Assembly (NCBI RefSeq): GCF_003443895.1
Contig: NZ_QQOA01000004.1
Span: 248,001-312,000, forward strand
Length of the DNA: 64,000 nucleotides
Direction of reading: 5' to 3'
DNA from: Paraburkholderia phosphatilytica
GTDB taxonomy: Bacteria > Pseudomonadota > Gammaproteobacteria > Burkholderiales > Burkholderiaceae
In this document: positions 49,243-58,843 of the stretch, piece after piece
Position numbering within the stretch: the first letter of the stretch is position 1
Layout: each line of letters starts with the position of its first letter
Notes under the pieces: generated by a model
Told to the model about the DNA's origin: nothing
What the model saw: only the letters and a program-made list of their open reading frames with translations
Database searches by the model: none
Made by a program: the position numbers and the translations under genes

Positions 49243-50184
49243 CGTCGTCGATGCGGTCGCGCCCGCGCCTGCAGCGGCGCTTGCGAAGATGCGTTGCAGC
49301 AGTCTGCGCACCGCACGCGCGCCGACCACTTCGTTCACCGCCCACAGGCAGCGCGGATCGTCGATCAGCGTCACGTGGCTGATCGCGTCGCCGGCCAGGT
49401 TCGTCGCGATCGCGAAGAGCGCCGTGACTTCTCCGCCTTCGATTCGCGCCAGCGCAACCGCGCCGTTCACCGATACCGCTTCGTGCTGCGCTTCTTCGTG
49501 CTGCGCTTCCTGCTGCATGCGGCTGCCCACCGCGAACGCACGCGCCACCGCCATCACTTCTTCGTCTTCCGTACGCTCGCCTTCGAACAGCTGCATCAAC
49601 CCGATGCGATCCTGCGCGTCGATCACGGCACGCAGCCGCGCGACGATGCGCGCATGCGCGGCCGGATCGGCCGGTTTCGACGGCGCGCCGTCGCGTTGCA
49701 GGCGCTCCTTCGCGCGATGCACGATCTGCCGGCAGGTCGCCGCCGGCCGCTCGAGAATGCGCGCGATCTCCGCGTAGTCGCAATCGAACGCTTCGTGCAG
49801 CACGAAGGCCGCGCGCTCTTCCGGCTTCAGCCGTTCGAGCAGCAGCATCACGCCGTACGAGATCTCCGACGCGTGCGCCGCCTGCTCTTCCGCCGACGGC
49901 GCGAGCTCGTCGAGCCATGGCTCGGGCAACCAGCCCGCTTCGTGCGCCGCGCGCTCGCGCTGCAGGTGGCGCAGACGGTCGATCGCGAGCCGCGCGGTGA
50001 TCGTGGTGAGCCACGCGTCGGGCGATTGCAGCGTGGCTGCGTCGGCCGCATGCCACTTGAGCCAGGCGTCCTGCACGATGTCTTCGGCCTCCGCCCGGCT
50101 GCCGAGCATCCGGTACGCGAGCGCGACGAGCCGCGCGCGCTGCGCTTCGAAGCGGAACATCTTGTCGTCCGGGTTCGTGGTCAT
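49201..50184 (-). CDS. ECF41-like RNA polymerase sigma factor
   Basis: The 327-residue protein has sigma region 2 (residues ~8-75: LVALAYRMLGSRAEAEDIVQDAWLKW, shortened here to its core) and region 4 (~115-170: LKPEERAAFVLHEAFDCDYAEIARIL). A C-terminal SnoaL-like domain of about 120 residues replaces an anti-sigma factor, as in the ECF41/SigJ group, where it tunes activity. ECF41 genes usually sit near an oxidoreductase or carboxymuconolactone decarboxylase target; none is obvious here. ATG 50184 has GGGAGC upstream. Confidence 0.9.
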   Translation of the reverse strand: MTTNPDDKMFRFEAQRARLVALAYRMLGSRAEAEDIVQDAWLKWHAADAATLQSPDAWLTTITARLAIDRLRHLQRERAAHEAGWLPEPWLDELAPSAEEQAAHASEISYGVMLLLERLKPEERAAFVLHEAFDCDYAEIARILERPAATCRQIVHRAKERLQRDGAPSKPADPAAHARIVARLRAVIDAQDRIGLMQLFEGERTEDEEVMAVARAFAVGSRMQQEAQHEEAQHEAVSVNGAVALARIEGGEVTALFAIATNLAGDAISHVTLIDDPRCLWAVNEVVGARAVRRLLQRIFASAAAGAGATASTTSTVCGHFPVDVHA

Positions 50185-50386
50185 TCGCGATGCTCCCTGC
50201 AGAGTCGATGAATCGAAGTCAATGAACGGGACTGCTCCATGTGGCTGACGTTTCGGGCCGCCTCGTTGTGACACCGTCACGAAAAAATTCCGCTGCCGCC
50301 GCGTTGTCACGCGCCAGGCCATGCACGCGTCAAACGGGTGACAACCGCGGCGAACGGCGCCGCGGGTCGCATCGAACGAGGAACGC

Positions 50387-51073
50387 ATGAGCCACCACAC
50401 CAGCCGGTTTCCCGAACCGCACGCCAGTTCGCCTGGCTTCACCGGGCTCAACCTGGTGCCGACCGTCATCGAGCAATCCGGCCGCGGCGAGCGCGCCTAC
50501 GACATCTATTCGCGGCTCCTGCGCGAGCGGATCGTGTTTCTCGTGGGGCCGGTGACCGAGCAGTCCGCGAGCCTGATCGTCGCGCAGCTGCTGTTCCTCG
50601 AGTCCGAGAACCCGGATAAGGATATTTCTTTTTACATCAACTCGCCTGGCGGCTCCGTGTACGACGGTTTCGCGATCTTCGACACGATGCAGTTCATCAA
50701 GCCGGACGTGTCGACGCTCTGCACCGGTTTCGCCGCCAGCATGGGCTCGTTCCTGCTGGCGGCCGGCGCCCGCGGCAAACGCTACGCGCTGCCGAACGCG
50801 CGGATCATGGTGCATCAGCCGTCGGGCGGCAGCCAGGGCACCGCGGCCGACATCGAGATCCAGGCAAAGGAAGTGCTCTATCAGCGATCGCGGCTGAACG
50901 CGATTCTCGCGGAACGCACGGGCCAGCAGATCGAGCAGATCGCGAAAGACAGCGACCGCGACAACTTCATGTCCGCGGAAGCGGCGAAAGCCTACGGGCT
51001 CGTCGACGATGTGCTGACGGCGCGGCATCTTGCGAGCGAGATCGAAGCGCGGGAGCCGGACGGGAAGGCCTGA
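50387..51073 (+). CDS. clpP: ClpP-family serine protease, paralogue away from clpX
   Basis: The 228-residue protease has the complete catalytic triad: Ser118 in GFAASMGS, His143 in IMVHQP and Asp192 in DSDRDNF. It forms the barrel that degrades proteins fed by ClpA or ClpX. No tig, clpX or lon flanks it, so this is a second ClpP copy rather than the housekeeping operon. The N-terminal 18 residues are longer and more polar than in E. coli ClpP. A GAGGAACGC stretch precedes the ATG. Confidence 0.93.
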   Translation: MSHHTSRFPEPHASSPGFTGLNLVPTVIEQSGRGERAYDIYSRLLRERIVFLVGPVTEQSASLIVAQLLFLESENPDKDISFYINSPGGSVYDGFAIFDTMQFIKPDVSTLCTGFAASMGSFLLAAGARGKRYALPNARIMVHQPSGGSQGTAADIEIQAKEVLYQRSRLNAILAERTGQQIEQIAKDSDRDNFMSAEAAKAYGLVDDVLTARHLASEIEAREPDGKA

Positions 51074-51096
51074 CGCCAGCGACGCTTCGATTCGCT

Positions 51097-51711
51097 TCAG
51101 CCGATGCGCGCGAGCAGAAACGCCGTCACCGCGATCTTGTATTCGGCCACCAGCAGCTTGCGCTCTTTCGGTTTTGCCGGCGCGTACAGCAGGTTCAGGC
51201 TCTTCACGATCTGCAGCGTGACTTCCGCGAGCCGGTACGCTTCCGCCGCGTCCAGCGCCGGCTTGCGCAGCCGGAACAGGTCGGCGAATCGCTCGCGCAG
51301 CCGGTTGCGCGCCGCCGCGTCGCGCCGGAAATTCAGCGACACCGACAGGAGTGGAATATAGGCAGGATGCGACGCCATGAATTCGACCATCAGGTCGAAG
51401 AGCCGGTCCACCAGCACCGGCACGGGCACCTCCACCGCCTCGGCAAAGAGCGCGCTCCACTTCGCATCCATCTCGGCGCCGTAGCGCGTGCGCAGCGCGA
51501 GCACCAGCGCGTCCTTGTTCGGGAAGTACTGGTACACCGCGCCGATCGACGCGCCCGCGCGCGCCGCGATCTCGGTCATCGTCGCGGCCTCGAAGCCGCG
51601 TTCGGCGATCACTTCGCCGGCCGCATCGAGCAGCGCGTCGACCCGGCGCGCGGCGCGTTCCTGGCGCGGCACCCGCCGCCCGGTTTCGTCAATATCTGAG
51701 GCCATGCTCAT
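51097..51711 (-). CDS. TetR family transcriptional repressor
   Basis: The 204-residue protein has a TetR HTH at residues ~18-65 (AATMTEIAARAGASIGAVYQYFPNKDAL) and a C-terminal regulatory domain. ATG 51711 was taken; an ATG two codons later is equally plausible and has a slightly better spaced GAAAG. It is divergent from the isochorismatase-fold gene across 47 bases containing an imperfect inverted repeat, which suggests that it represses that gene and itself. Confidence 0.9.
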   Translation of the reverse strand: MSMASDIDETGRRVPRQERAARRVDALLDAAGEVIAERGFEAATMTEIAARAGASIGAVYQYFPNKDALVLALRTRYGAEMDAKWSALFAEAVEVPVPVLVDRLFDLMVEFMASHPAYIPLLSVSLNFRRDAAARNRLRERFADLFRLRKPALDAAEAYRLAEVTLQIVKSLNLLYAPAKPKERKLLVAEYKIAVTAFLLARIG

Positions 51712-51726
51712 CTTTCGTGTATCATG

Positions 51727-51749
51727 AATATGAGCACATCCTCACATAT
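51727..51749. promoter_or_regulatory. Candidate TetR operator between the divergent genes
   Basis: AATATGAG (51727-51734) and CTCACATAT (51741-51749) form an imperfect inverted repeat around six bases in a 47-bp intergenic region. The right arm carries one extra base. It is the only dyad in this gap. Confidence 0.5.
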
Positions 51750-51758
51750 AGGTGACAC

Positions 51759-52334
51759 ATGACGCAAGCGCTCTCTTTCGATCCCGCCACCACGGCGCTC
51801 ATTTCCATCGATCTTCAGCATGGCATCGTCGGCCGGCCGCTTGCGCCGCATCCGGCCGACCAGGTGATCGGCAACACCATCCGCGCGGCCGATGCGCTGC
51901 GCGCGAAAGGCGGCACCGTCGTGTTCGTGCACGTGCAGCTGGACGACATGCTGCATCTGCCCGCGGATGCGCCGACGCGTTCGCCGGACGCGCCACTGCC
52001 GCCGCCCGAGGCATCGCAACTGGTGCCGCAGCTGAACATCCAGCCGCGCGACGTGGTCATCACGAAGCGCCAGTGGGGCGCGTTCTACAGCACGAATCTC
52101 GAGCAGCAGCTGCGCCGCCGCGGCATCCGCACGATCGTGATGAGCGGCGTCGCCACCAACTTCGGCGTGGAATCGACGGCGCGCGCCGCGTACGACCAGG
52201 GCTTCGCGCAGATCTTTCTCGAAGACGCGATGACGTCGATGGATGCCGACGCGCACCGCTTCGCGATCCAGGCGATCTTCCCGCGCATGGGCCACGTGCG
52301 CTTGACGGAAGACTTCGTCGCAGCGCTGCGCTGA
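51759..52334 (+). CDS. Isochorismatase-fold hydrolase of the Cys-less type (YecD-like)
   Basis: The 191-residue protein has the isochorismatase-like fold with Asp18 (LISIDLQHGI) and Lys in TKRQWGAF. The usual nucleophilic cysteine position reads Gly in SGVATNFGVEST. That Gly form is shared with YecD-type proteins and recalls true isochorismatases, which do not use a cysteine. It is therefore unlikely to be a cysteine amidase such as a nicotinamidase. Control by the adjacent TetR protein is inferred. Confidence 0.88.
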   Translation: MTQALSFDPATTALISIDLQHGIVGRPLAPHPADQVIGNTIRAADALRAKGGTVVFVHVQLDDMLHLPADAPTRSPDAPLPPPEASQLVPQLNIQPRDVVITKRQWGAFYSTNLEQQLRRRGIRTIVMSGVATNFGVESTARAAYDQGFAQIFLEDAMTSMDADAHRFAIQAIFPRMGHVRLTEDFVAALR

Positions 52335-52562
52335 TGTAAAGCATTGCGTCAAGCTTCCAGGTTGTCGGCGCATCGAAAGCTTACGGGCATGGCGTCTGCT
52401 TGATCAGACGATACGTGCGAGATGGCATCGTGTCCCCCTTTTCCGGGCACCAGCATGCGTTGCGCGGGGGAAACGCCGCAGGTTCCGGCGCGATCGGCAT
52501 GACCGGGCAGGCGTCGTGCCGCGATGCGTCTCGCGATCCATCGCCATTCGCTCGCACCGATC

Positions 52563-53447
52563 ATGGAAGATTTCTTCAATCGTCTGTTTCATCTGCAGCC
52601 GTCGCTGATCGCGACGATGACGCAGGACATTCTGCATCTCGTGATTGCGGCGCTGATCCTCGTGATCGGCTGGTGGGTGTCGAACCGCATCGCGCATCTG
52701 CTCGCGAGCGTGTTGATCCGCTCGCATGCGGACCCAACCGTTGCGCCGATGCTGGCCGGCATCGCCGCGTGGGCCGTGCGCGTGATCGCGTTCATCGCGG
52801 CGCTGAGCGAAGTGGGTATCGCAACCGCGAGCGTGCTCGCCGCACTCGGCGCCGCCGGCCTCGCGATCGGACTCGCGCTGCAGGGCACGCTGCAGAACAT
52901 CGCGGCCGGCATCATGCTGCTGATGCTGCGGCCGTTTCGCGCGGGCGACGTGATCGAAGGCAGCGGCGCGGCGGCGGGCATCGTGCGTGAAGTGAGCCTC
53001 TTCACCACGCGAATCGAACGCAGCGACGGCAATGTCGTGTTCGTGCCGAACAGCCAGATCTGGAGCAATCCGGTCGTCAACTACAGCAGCGGCGGCACAC
53101 ATCGCGCCGACGTGACGGTCGACCTTGCGCGCCGTGAAGATGTGGATACCGCAATCGCCGAGCTGAAGAAAATGGTCGCCGACGAACCGCGCGTGCTGAC
53201 CGCTTCCACACTTGCACCGATGGTCGTCGTGGACAGCTATCCATCGACGGGTGGTGTGCGGCTGCGCATCAGCGCGTGGGTGCGGGAACCGGATGCGCCG
53301 CATGCCGCCGCCGACCTGCGCGAACACGCGCATACCGCGCTCGCGAACGCGGGACTCGCGGCAGCAGCTGGCAACGCGAAAGCCGCCGCGTCCGCCTCTG
53401 ATTCCAACCGCGAAGATGCTCACGCAGCGTTGACGCACCAGTCGTAA
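52563..53447 (+). CDS. Small-conductance mechanosensitive channel (MscS family)
   Basis: The 294-residue protein has three transmembrane segments. The pore-lining TM3 is LAALGAAGLAIGLALQGTLQ, Gly/Ala-rich as in MscS. The beta domain follows with LLMLRPFRAGDVIEG and VVFVPNSQIWSNPVVNYS. The C-terminal 40 residues are Ala-rich and poorly conserved. ATG 52563 (MEDFFNRLF) is chosen over one 39 bases upstream on fit to family length. It releases solutes on hypo-osmotic shock. Confidence 0.93.
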   Translation: MEDFFNRLFHLQPSLIATMTQDILHLVIAALILVIGWWVSNRIAHLLASVLIRSHADPTVAPMLAGIAAWAVRVIAFIAALSEVGIATASVLAALGAAGLAIGLALQGTLQNIAAGIMLLMLRPFRAGDVIEGSGAAAGIVREVSLFTTRIERSDGNVVFVPNSQIWSNPVVNYSSGGTHRADVTVDLARREDVDTAIAELKKMVADEPRVLTASTLAPMVVVDSYPSTGGVRLRISAWVREPDAPHAAADLREHAHTALANAGLAAAAGNAKAAASASDSNREDAHAALTHQS

Positions 53448-53691
53448 GCATCCGCTGCGCGCAGTCCTTTCCGCGCTTTTTCCTCCGTTCCACGCCCTTC
53501 CCCATTGCAACTGCCGCCGCACCGTCCTACGGTGTGGTATGGCTGTTGCTCCAGCTTCCCCGTGCGCGCGGCAGGTTCATCGTGCCCGCGAGGTTGTCAT
53601 CGCGAGTTGTCGTCAATAACGCCATGTCGTCTGCATTGGGCGCGCGGTCCCGCGCATTCCGCAGACGATCGGCCCAACGAGGAACACGATC

Positions 53692-53949
53692 ATGGAAACG
53701 ACGAAAGCACAGGGTGTGATGCGCGAAGTGGCGGGCGAAGCGGAGCAGGCGGCCGGCGAAATGCTCGGCGATCCCGGCATGCAGCTGTCCGGCAAGGCGA
53801 AGGCGCTGTGCGGCAAATCGCAGCAGCTCGCCGCCGACGCGGCCGTCGTGGTGCGCGACGCGATCGAGGAGAATCCGCTCGCGGTGCTGGGTGTCGCGAC
53901 CGGCGTGGGCTTCGTGCTCGGTGCGCTGTGGGCATCGAACCGCGACTGA
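53692..53949 (+). CDS. DUF883 (YqjD/ElaB-like) membrane-anchored protein
   Basis: The 85-residue protein has a charged helical N-terminal part with CsbD-like text (AGEMLGDPGMQLSGKAKAL) and a C-terminal anchor, ENPLAVLGVATGVGFVLGAL, like the tail of YqjD. YqjD and ElaB are stationary-phase inner-membrane proteins that bind ribosomes in E. coli. The next two genes match yqjE and yqjK in type and order, which supports the call. Confidence 0.8.
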   Translation: METTKAQGVMREVAGEAEQAAGEMLGDPGMQLSGKAKALCGKSQQLAADAAVVVRDAIEENPLAVLGVATGVGFVLGALWASNRD

Positions 53950-54009
53950 ATGACCACGCGTAGCGCTGCCTGACACGATCCTTCGACCGCCCTTCGCTGG
54001 AGGATGGCC

Positions 54010-54384
54010 ATGTCGATTCACTCGAAGCTCGACCGTTGGCGCAATGTGTCACGGTTCCTGGTCGCCCGGCTGTCGGACTATGCCGAGCTCTTCGCGATCG
54101 AGCTGGCCGAAACGCGAGCGCGCATCATGCGCGAGATCTTCGCGCTCGTCGCGCTCGCGGTCACCGGGCTCTTCACGCTGTCGTTCTTCTGTATTGCGTT
54201 GATCGCGTCCGCGTGGAATACGCGTTACTTTCTCGCGGTCGTGTGGGGCATCGCGTGCGTGTGGCTGATTCTCTCCGTTGCGGCGCTGCTGATCGTGCGC
54301 GCGCAGCGGCCTGCTCAGTCGTTCGGGATACTGAAGGATGAAATTCGCGACGACCTCGAAACCATCAAGGAGGCGCTCAAATGA
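54010..54384 (+). CDS. YqjE-like phage-holin-superfamily membrane protein
   Basis: The 124-residue protein has two transmembrane helices (IFALVALAVTGLFTLSFFC and FLAVVWGIACVWLILSVAAL) between charged ends, as in the PF07332/YqjE family. ATG 54010 is preferred to ATG 54004 because GGAGG ends right at 54003, six bases before 54010. Its stop overlaps the following start (ATGA). Confidence 0.85.
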   Translation: MSIHSKLDRWRNVSRFLVARLSDYAELFAIELAETRARIMREIFALVALAVTGLFTLSFFCIALIASAWNTRYFLAVVWGIACVWLILSVAALLIVRAQRPAQSFGILKDEIRDDLETIKEALK

Positions 54385-54692
54385 ACCATCGCGCCCGCTT
54401 GCGCCACGAGCACGAGGTCGCCGTGCTCGCACGTATGGAGTTCGCCCGCATCGAACTGCTCGCGGCGAACGTCGGCCTGCGGATGGGTGACCATTCGTCT
54501 GTGCCGCGCGACAACAAGCTGTCACTGTCGAACCTCACGCATGCGTTGAGCGCGGCGCCGAACGTCACGCTGCTCGGCTCGGTGGTGCTCGGCATGCTGC
54601 TCGTCGGACCGAAGCGCATCGTGCCCGTCGTGCTGCGGACGGGATTCACGTCGTGGGTCGCGCGCAATGTGCGGGGTGTGGTGGGGCGGTGA
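54381..54692 (+). CDS. YqjK-like small protein
   Basis: The 103-residue protein has a charged helical N-terminal half and one hydrophobic segment (PNVTLLGSVVLGMLLVG). It is translationally coupled to the YqjE-like gene by ATGA and completes a yqjD-yqjE-yqjK-like trio. Similarity is of type and order, not clear sequence. Confidence 0.7.
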   Translation: MNHRARLRHEHEVAVLARMEFARIELLAANVGLRMGDHSSVPRDNKLSLSNLTHALSAAPNVTLLGSVVLGMLLVGPKRIVPVVLRTGFTSWVARNVRGVVGR

Positions 54693-54696
54693 GTGT

Positions 54697-54761
54697 CACG
54701 CAAACCCGGCACGCAAACCCGGCACGCAAACCCGACACATGAACGCGACGCATGAACCCGT
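54697..54761 (+). repeat. Tandem 13-bp repeat, about five copies
   Basis: Two exact copies of CACGCAAACCCGG and one ending in A occupy 54697-54735. Two decayed copies (CACATGAACGCGA, CGCATGAACCCGT) follow. The array is non-coding, just after the yqjK-like gene and before the sodB terminator. Confidence 0.85.
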
Positions 54762-54783
54762 CACACCAATGCGGCGGACGAAA

Positions 54784-54808
54784 AAAAGCCCTCGAAACGA
54801 GGGCTTTT
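54784..54808. terminator. Bidirectional terminator between yqjK-like gene and sodB
   Basis: AAAAGCCCTCG pairs perfectly with CGAGGGCTTTT around a three-base loop. Seven A on the left give sodB its U tract; four T on the right serve the plus strand. Confidence 0.9.
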
Positions 54809-54838
54809 CTGTATCGCTATGCCGAAGCAGCGCAATGC

Positions 54839-55417
54839 TTAGCCGAAATTCTTCGAAGCGAAGTCCCAGTTCACGATGTTCCAGTACGCTTCGACAAACT
54901 TCGGACGCGCGTTGCGGTAGTCGATGTAGTACGCGTGTTCCCACACGTCGATCGTGAGCAGCGGCTTCGCGTCGGTGGTGAGCGGCGTGGCGGCGTTGCT
55001 GGTGGAGACGATATCGAGCGAACCGTCGGCCTTCTTCACGAGCCATGCCCAGCCCGAACCGAACGTGCCGACCGCGGCGGCCGTGAAGGCTTCCTTGAAT
55101 TTATCGAAGGAACCCCACTTCGCGTTGATCGCGTCGCCGAGCGCGCCGCTCGGTGCGCCGCCACCTTGCGGCGACAGGCTGTTCCAGAAGAACGTGTGAT
55201 TCCAGATCTGCGCAGCGTTGTTGAAGACACCGCCCGACGACTTGCGGACGATCTCTTCCAGCGAGAGCTTCTCGAACTCGGTGCCCGGAATCAGCTTGTT
55301 CAGGTTGGTCACATAAGTCTGGTGGTGCTTGCCGTAGTGAAACTCCAGCGTCTCTTCGGACATGTGCGGAGCGAGCGCATTCTTTGCAAACGGCAGCGGC
55401 GGGAGCGTATGTTCCAT
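54839..55417 (-). CDS. sodB: Iron superoxide dismutase
   Basis: The 192-residue enzyme removes superoxide in the cytoplasm. It starts [20 protein letters not shown] and carries the metal-binding histidine region [10 protein letters not shown], the [12 protein letters not shown] segment and the [13 protein letters not shown] metal-ligand motif. The SPQGGG stretch is typical of the Fe type. Length matches the family. It lies downstream of xseA, a neighbourhood seen in other Burkholderiaceae. Confidence 0.97.
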   Translation of the reverse strand: MEHTLPPLPFAKNALAPHMSEETLEFHYGKHHQTYVTNLNKLIPGTEFEKLSLEEIVRKSSGGVFNNAAQIWNHTFFWNSLSPQGGGAPSGALGDAINAKWGSFDKFKEAFTAAAVGTFGSGWAWLVKKADGSLDIVSTSNAATPLTTDAKPLLTIDVWEHAYYIDYRNARPKFVEAYWNIVNWDFASKNFG

Positions 55418-55657
55418 GGTGCTGTTCCTTCTATCGTGTTTATGGGGAGTCTGCGGATAACGCTTGAGAGCACTCGATTGTAGGCGACCCCGATTAACCC
55501 TGCAAACCAGTGGTCATTATGTCGGACATCGCGTCAGCATGACGGACAGCCCTGCATGAAGCGTTCGTGACATGCCGTAAATCGTGCGCGCCCGCGGGTC
55601 TTCCGCAGGTCAAATGTACGGCCTCTCGAAGTCTTTCCGTCGCGTATCCGCGAGCGT

Positions 55658-57037
55658 TCAGAAGCCGTCGGTCAGCCTGGGTTGTACATCCGACAACGCA
55701 ATGTCCGCCGATCCTTCCGCGAGATGAACCGTCAGCTTGCGGCCCGGTTTCAGCGTCGCGGGCGAACGTACCGCGTGGCCATGCTGGGCGTCGAGCAGCG
55801 CCGCATAGCCGCGTTCCAGCGTGCGCTGCGGGCTCAGCACTTCGAGCCGCGCGGCGAGCGCATCGATACGTGTGGCGTGGCGTTCGTGCTGCCGCTGCCA
55901 CGCGCCCGCGAGACGCTTCGCCAGACCGTCGAGCTCGTTTCGATGACGAGCGGGATCGGGACGCCAGCGTTGCCAGCGCATCTGGATGAGCGAAAAACGC
56001 GCCCGGGCGTCGCGCACCGGCCGCGCCCCCGCGGACGAAAGCCGCACGCTCAGTTGCTGAAGATGGACGCGCTGTCGCGCGAGCCGTTCGGCGGGCGAAA
56101 CGAGGCGCCGCGCGAGCCAGTCGAGCTGCTGCGCGCGGCGTTCCATCATGCGGCCGAAACCGCGCGCAAGCGTCGCATGACGATGATCGAGATCGCGCAG
56201 CAGCAGCACGCGTTGCGGGCTGACGAGTTCGGCGGCGCCGGTCGGCGTCGGCGCGCGCACGTCGGCGGCGAAGTCGGCGATCGTGAAATCGGTTTCGTGA
56301 CCCACGCCGCTCACCACCGGCAGCTCGCTCGCGGCGATCGCGCGCGCGAGCACCTCCTCGTTGAACGCCCACAGGTCCTCGATCGAGCCGCCGCCGCGGC
56401 ACACGATCAGCACGTCGACTTCGCGCCGCGCGTTCGCGGCCTCCACCATCGCCGCGAGCTTCGCGCTCACGCCCGCGCCCTGCACCGGCGCCGGGTAGAT
56501 CACGACCGGAATATGCGGCGCGCGGCGCGACACCGTGGTGAGCACGTCGCGCAACGCGGCCGCCTGCAGCGACGTGACGATGCCGATACCGCGCGGATGC
56601 GCGGGCAACGGTCGTTTGCGTTCGGCGTCGAACAGGCCTTCGGCCTCGAGCTGCGCCTTCAGCTTCAGAAACGCTTCGTAGAGGCGCCCCTGGCCGGTGC
56701 GGCGCACCGCTTCCACATTCAGTTGCAGCTCGCCGCGCGGCTCGTACATCGTGACGGTCGCGCGGACTTCGATGCGATCGCCTTCGCGCGGCTGGAACTC
56801 GGCGTACTGCGCGCGTCCGCGGAACATCACGCAGCGCATCTGCGCCTGCGCGTCCTTGATCGAGAAGTACCAGTGGCCGCTCGCGGCGCGCGTGAAGTTC
56901 GACACTTCGCCCGACACCCACACGAGCGGGAACGAGCGCTCGAGCATCGAGCCGATCGCGCGATTGAGCGCCGACACCGGCACGACGACGTCGCCGCCCG
57001 CGCCGGCGGACGTGGCAAAAGGATTATCTGGAGTCAT
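55658..57037 (-). CDS. xseA: Exodeoxyribonuclease VII large subunit
   Basis: The 459-residue XseA degrades single-stranded DNA with XseB. It has the N-terminal OB-fold ([20 protein letters not shown]), the nuclease core with [17 protein letters not shown] and [14 protein letters not shown], the [20 protein letters not shown] motif, and a C-terminal coiled-coil rich in Arg/Gln. Length is usual. The ATG at 57037 has GGAG three bases upstream, which is close. Confidence 0.97.
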   Translation of the reverse strand: MTPDNPFATSAGAGGDVVVPVSALNRAIGSMLERSFPLVWVSGEVSNFTRAASGHWYFSIKDAQAQMRCVMFRGRAQYAEFQPREGDRIEVRATVTMYEPRGELQLNVEAVRRTGQGRLYEAFLKLKAQLEAEGLFDAERKRPLPAHPRGIGIVTSLQAAALRDVLTTVSRRAPHIPVVIYPAPVQGAGVSAKLAAMVEAANARREVDVLIVCRGGGSIEDLWAFNEEVLARAIAASELPVVSGVGHETDFTIADFAADVRAPTPTGAAELVSPQRVLLLRDLDHRHATLARGFGRMMERRAQQLDWLARRLVSPAERLARQRVHLQQLSVRLSSAGARPVRDARARFSLIQMRWQRWRPDPARHRNELDGLAKRLAGAWQRQHERHATRIDALAARLEVLSPQRTLERGYAALLDAQHGHAVRSPATLKPGRKLTVHLAEGSADIALSDVQPRLTDGF

Positions 57038-57532
57038 TCGGCAGAGGGATTGGACTGGCCGGACAGACGATAGACCGTTCAGCCATCCGGCGTCCAGTGC
57101 CCGCGCACAGTGTGGGATGTGTCCACACCAGCGGCGCCCTCAATGCGGTCTGGCCCACATTCGTCATGCCATCGTCAAATTTTTCCTAACTCATTGTTTT
57201 ATATGATTTTTATAGTTTGCAAACCTGCGCGTCCTCCGATGCAGGCCCGCAGCGACGGCCATTCCGGCGAATTCAAACGGGCTTTCTCCACAAAGTTATC
57301 CACAGGCGCGCGCAGGCTGGGGAAGCCGGCTGGAAGCGCTTCTCGCCGGGGTCGCGACTTGCGGCGCGCTCGCGTCGCGCGTTAGAGTGGCGGGTTCGGC
57401 AACGCGCCGTCTTTGCCTCGTGCGAAGCATCGCCGCCGACCGTGAAAGCAGCGCGTGAGAACCTCGCGCAAAAACGGCGCGCAAGAACAGCATCAAAGCA
57501 GCGTCTTTTCCGTCGTGCCTTTTTCCTTCGAC
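57038..57532. other. xseA-lpxK divergent intergenic region
   Basis: No gene is supported in these 495 bp. From about 57,175 to 57,225 lies an AT-rich island (TTTTTCCTAACTC ... TTTTATATG). A perfect DnaA box, TTATCCACA, is at 57296-57304. The exbB/exbD genes that often precede lpxK in relatives are absent. Promoters for both divergent genes are presumably in the AT-rich part. Confidence 0.6.
57296..57304 (+). promoter_or_regulatory. Perfect DnaA box TTATCCACA
   Basis: The nonamer matches the E. coli R1/R4 consensus exactly and lies 70 bases from an AT-rich island. Only one copy is visible, so it is not an origin on this evidence; it might bind DnaA as a regulator. Confidence 0.5.
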
Positions 57533-58549
57533 ATGAGCAACATCAGCAGCCAGATCGAAAGCCGTCTTGCCCGCGAGTGGCAGCAACGCGGACCGTTCGC
57601 GTGGGCGCTCAGTCCGTTCGCGATAGTGTTCGGCGCCGTGGCCGCCGCGCGCCGCACCGCGTTCGCGCGCGGCTGGCTTGCGAGCGAGCGGGTCCCGGTG
57701 CCGGTCGTCGTGGTCGGCAACGTGACGGTGGGCGGCACCGGCAAGACACCGACGGTGATCGCGCTGGTCGAAGCGCTGCGCACCGCCGGCTTCGCGCCCG
57801 GTGTGGTGTCGCGCGGCTACGGCGCCAAAGTGACGCGTCCGGTTGCGGTCACGCCGGCTTCGTCGGCGGCGCAGGCGGGCGACGAGCCGCTGCTGATCGC
57901 GCGCCGCACCAGCGCGCCGGTGTGGGTCTGTCCCGACCGCGTCGCCGCAGCGCGCGCGCTGTGCAGCGCGCACCGCGACGTCGACGTGATCGTCAGCGAC
58001 GACGGCCTGCAGCACTACCGGATGCAGCGCGATGCCGAAGTGGTCGTGTTCGATCACCGGCTGGGCGGCAACGGTTTCCTGCTGCCCGCTGGGCCGCTGC
58101 GCGAACCGATGTCGCGCCATCGCGACGCGACGCTGATCAACGATCCGTACTCGCGCATGCTGCCGCCGTGGCCGAACACCTTCGCGCTCGCGCTCAAGCC
58201 CGGCGATGCATGGCATCTGGACAATCCGACGCTGCGCCGCCCGCTCGCGCAGTTCGCGGGCGAACGCGTGATGGCGGCCGCCGGCATCGGCGCGCCGGAG
58301 CGCTTCTTCGCGACGCTGCGCGCGGCCGGCCTCGCTCCGGTCACGCGCGCGCTGCCCGATCACTATGCATATAGCTCGAATCCGTTCGCCGATGCCGATG
58401 CGGACGCGATCCTGATCACCGAAAAGGATGCGGTAAAATTAGGGGCCTGGCACGACGCGCGGATCTGGGCCGTACCGGTCGAAGCCGCGCTCGATCATCG
58501 CCTCGTAGACCTGGTCGTGGAGAAAGTTCGTGGACGCTCGCCTGCTTGA
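57533..58549 (+). CDS. lpxK: Tetraacyldisaccharide 4'-kinase
   Basis: The 338-residue LpxK phosphorylates the lipid A disaccharide at the inner membrane. It has an N-terminal membrane-associated helix ([19 protein letters not shown]), Walker [15 protein letters not shown] at about residues 62-75, and the SRGYG and [10 protein letters not shown] motifs. ATG 57533 ([16 protein letters not shown]) is chosen as the usual family start. The end overlaps the Trm112-like gene by 20 bases. Confidence 0.96.
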   Translation: MSNISSQIESRLAREWQQRGPFAWALSPFAIVFGAVAAARRTAFARGWLASERVPVPVVVVGNVTVGGTGKTPTVIALVEALRTAGFAPGVVSRGYGAKVTRPVAVTPASSAAQAGDEPLLIARRTSAPVWVCPDRVAAARALCSAHRDVDVIVSDDGLQHYRMQRDAEVVVFDHRLGGNGFLLPAGPLREPMSRHRDATLINDPYSRMLPPWPNTFALALKPGDAWHLDNPTLRRPLAQFAGERVMAAAGIGAPERFFATLRAAGLAPVTRALPDHYAYSSNPFADADADAILITEKDAVKLGAWHDARIWAVPVEAALDHRLVDLVVEKVRGRSPA

Positions 58550-58733
58550 AATTCTTGTCTGCCCGATCTGCAAGGGCCCGCTCAGCTATGACCGCGCCGC
58601 GCAGGAGCTGATCTGCAACGCGGACAAGCTCGCCTATCCGATCCGCGACGGCATCCCGGTGATGCTCGTGGACGAAGCGCGCCAGACGGTGGAAGGTACG
58701 CCGGTCGAGCCGATCAATCCGTCGGGCAGTTGA
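58530..58733 (+). CDS. Trm112/YcaR family protein
   Basis: The 67-residue protein starts at GTG 58530 inside the end of lpxK. It has the family core [14 protein letters not shown] and [11 protein letters not shown]. Its zinc-binding pattern is reduced to the CPIC pair plus one Cys (LICNAD). In E. coli the homologue (ycaR) lies between lpxK and kdsB, as here. Confidence 0.93.
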   Translation: MDARLLEILVCPICKGPLSYDRAAQELICNADKLAYPIRDGIPVMLVDEARQTVEGTPVEPINPSGS

Positions 58734-58843
58734 TCGCACGGGGCGTGGCGGCGTGCCTGGCACGACGTTCTGCTCGAACCGAAGCATCCCGTCCGTGCGC
58801 CGCTTGAGCCGGCGCGCAACACCTTTTCCTCGCACGCCGTTCC

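Noticed and set aside
57296..57304. Chromosomal replication origin
   Set aside because: Only one DnaA box is present and dnaA, gidA and parAB are absent.
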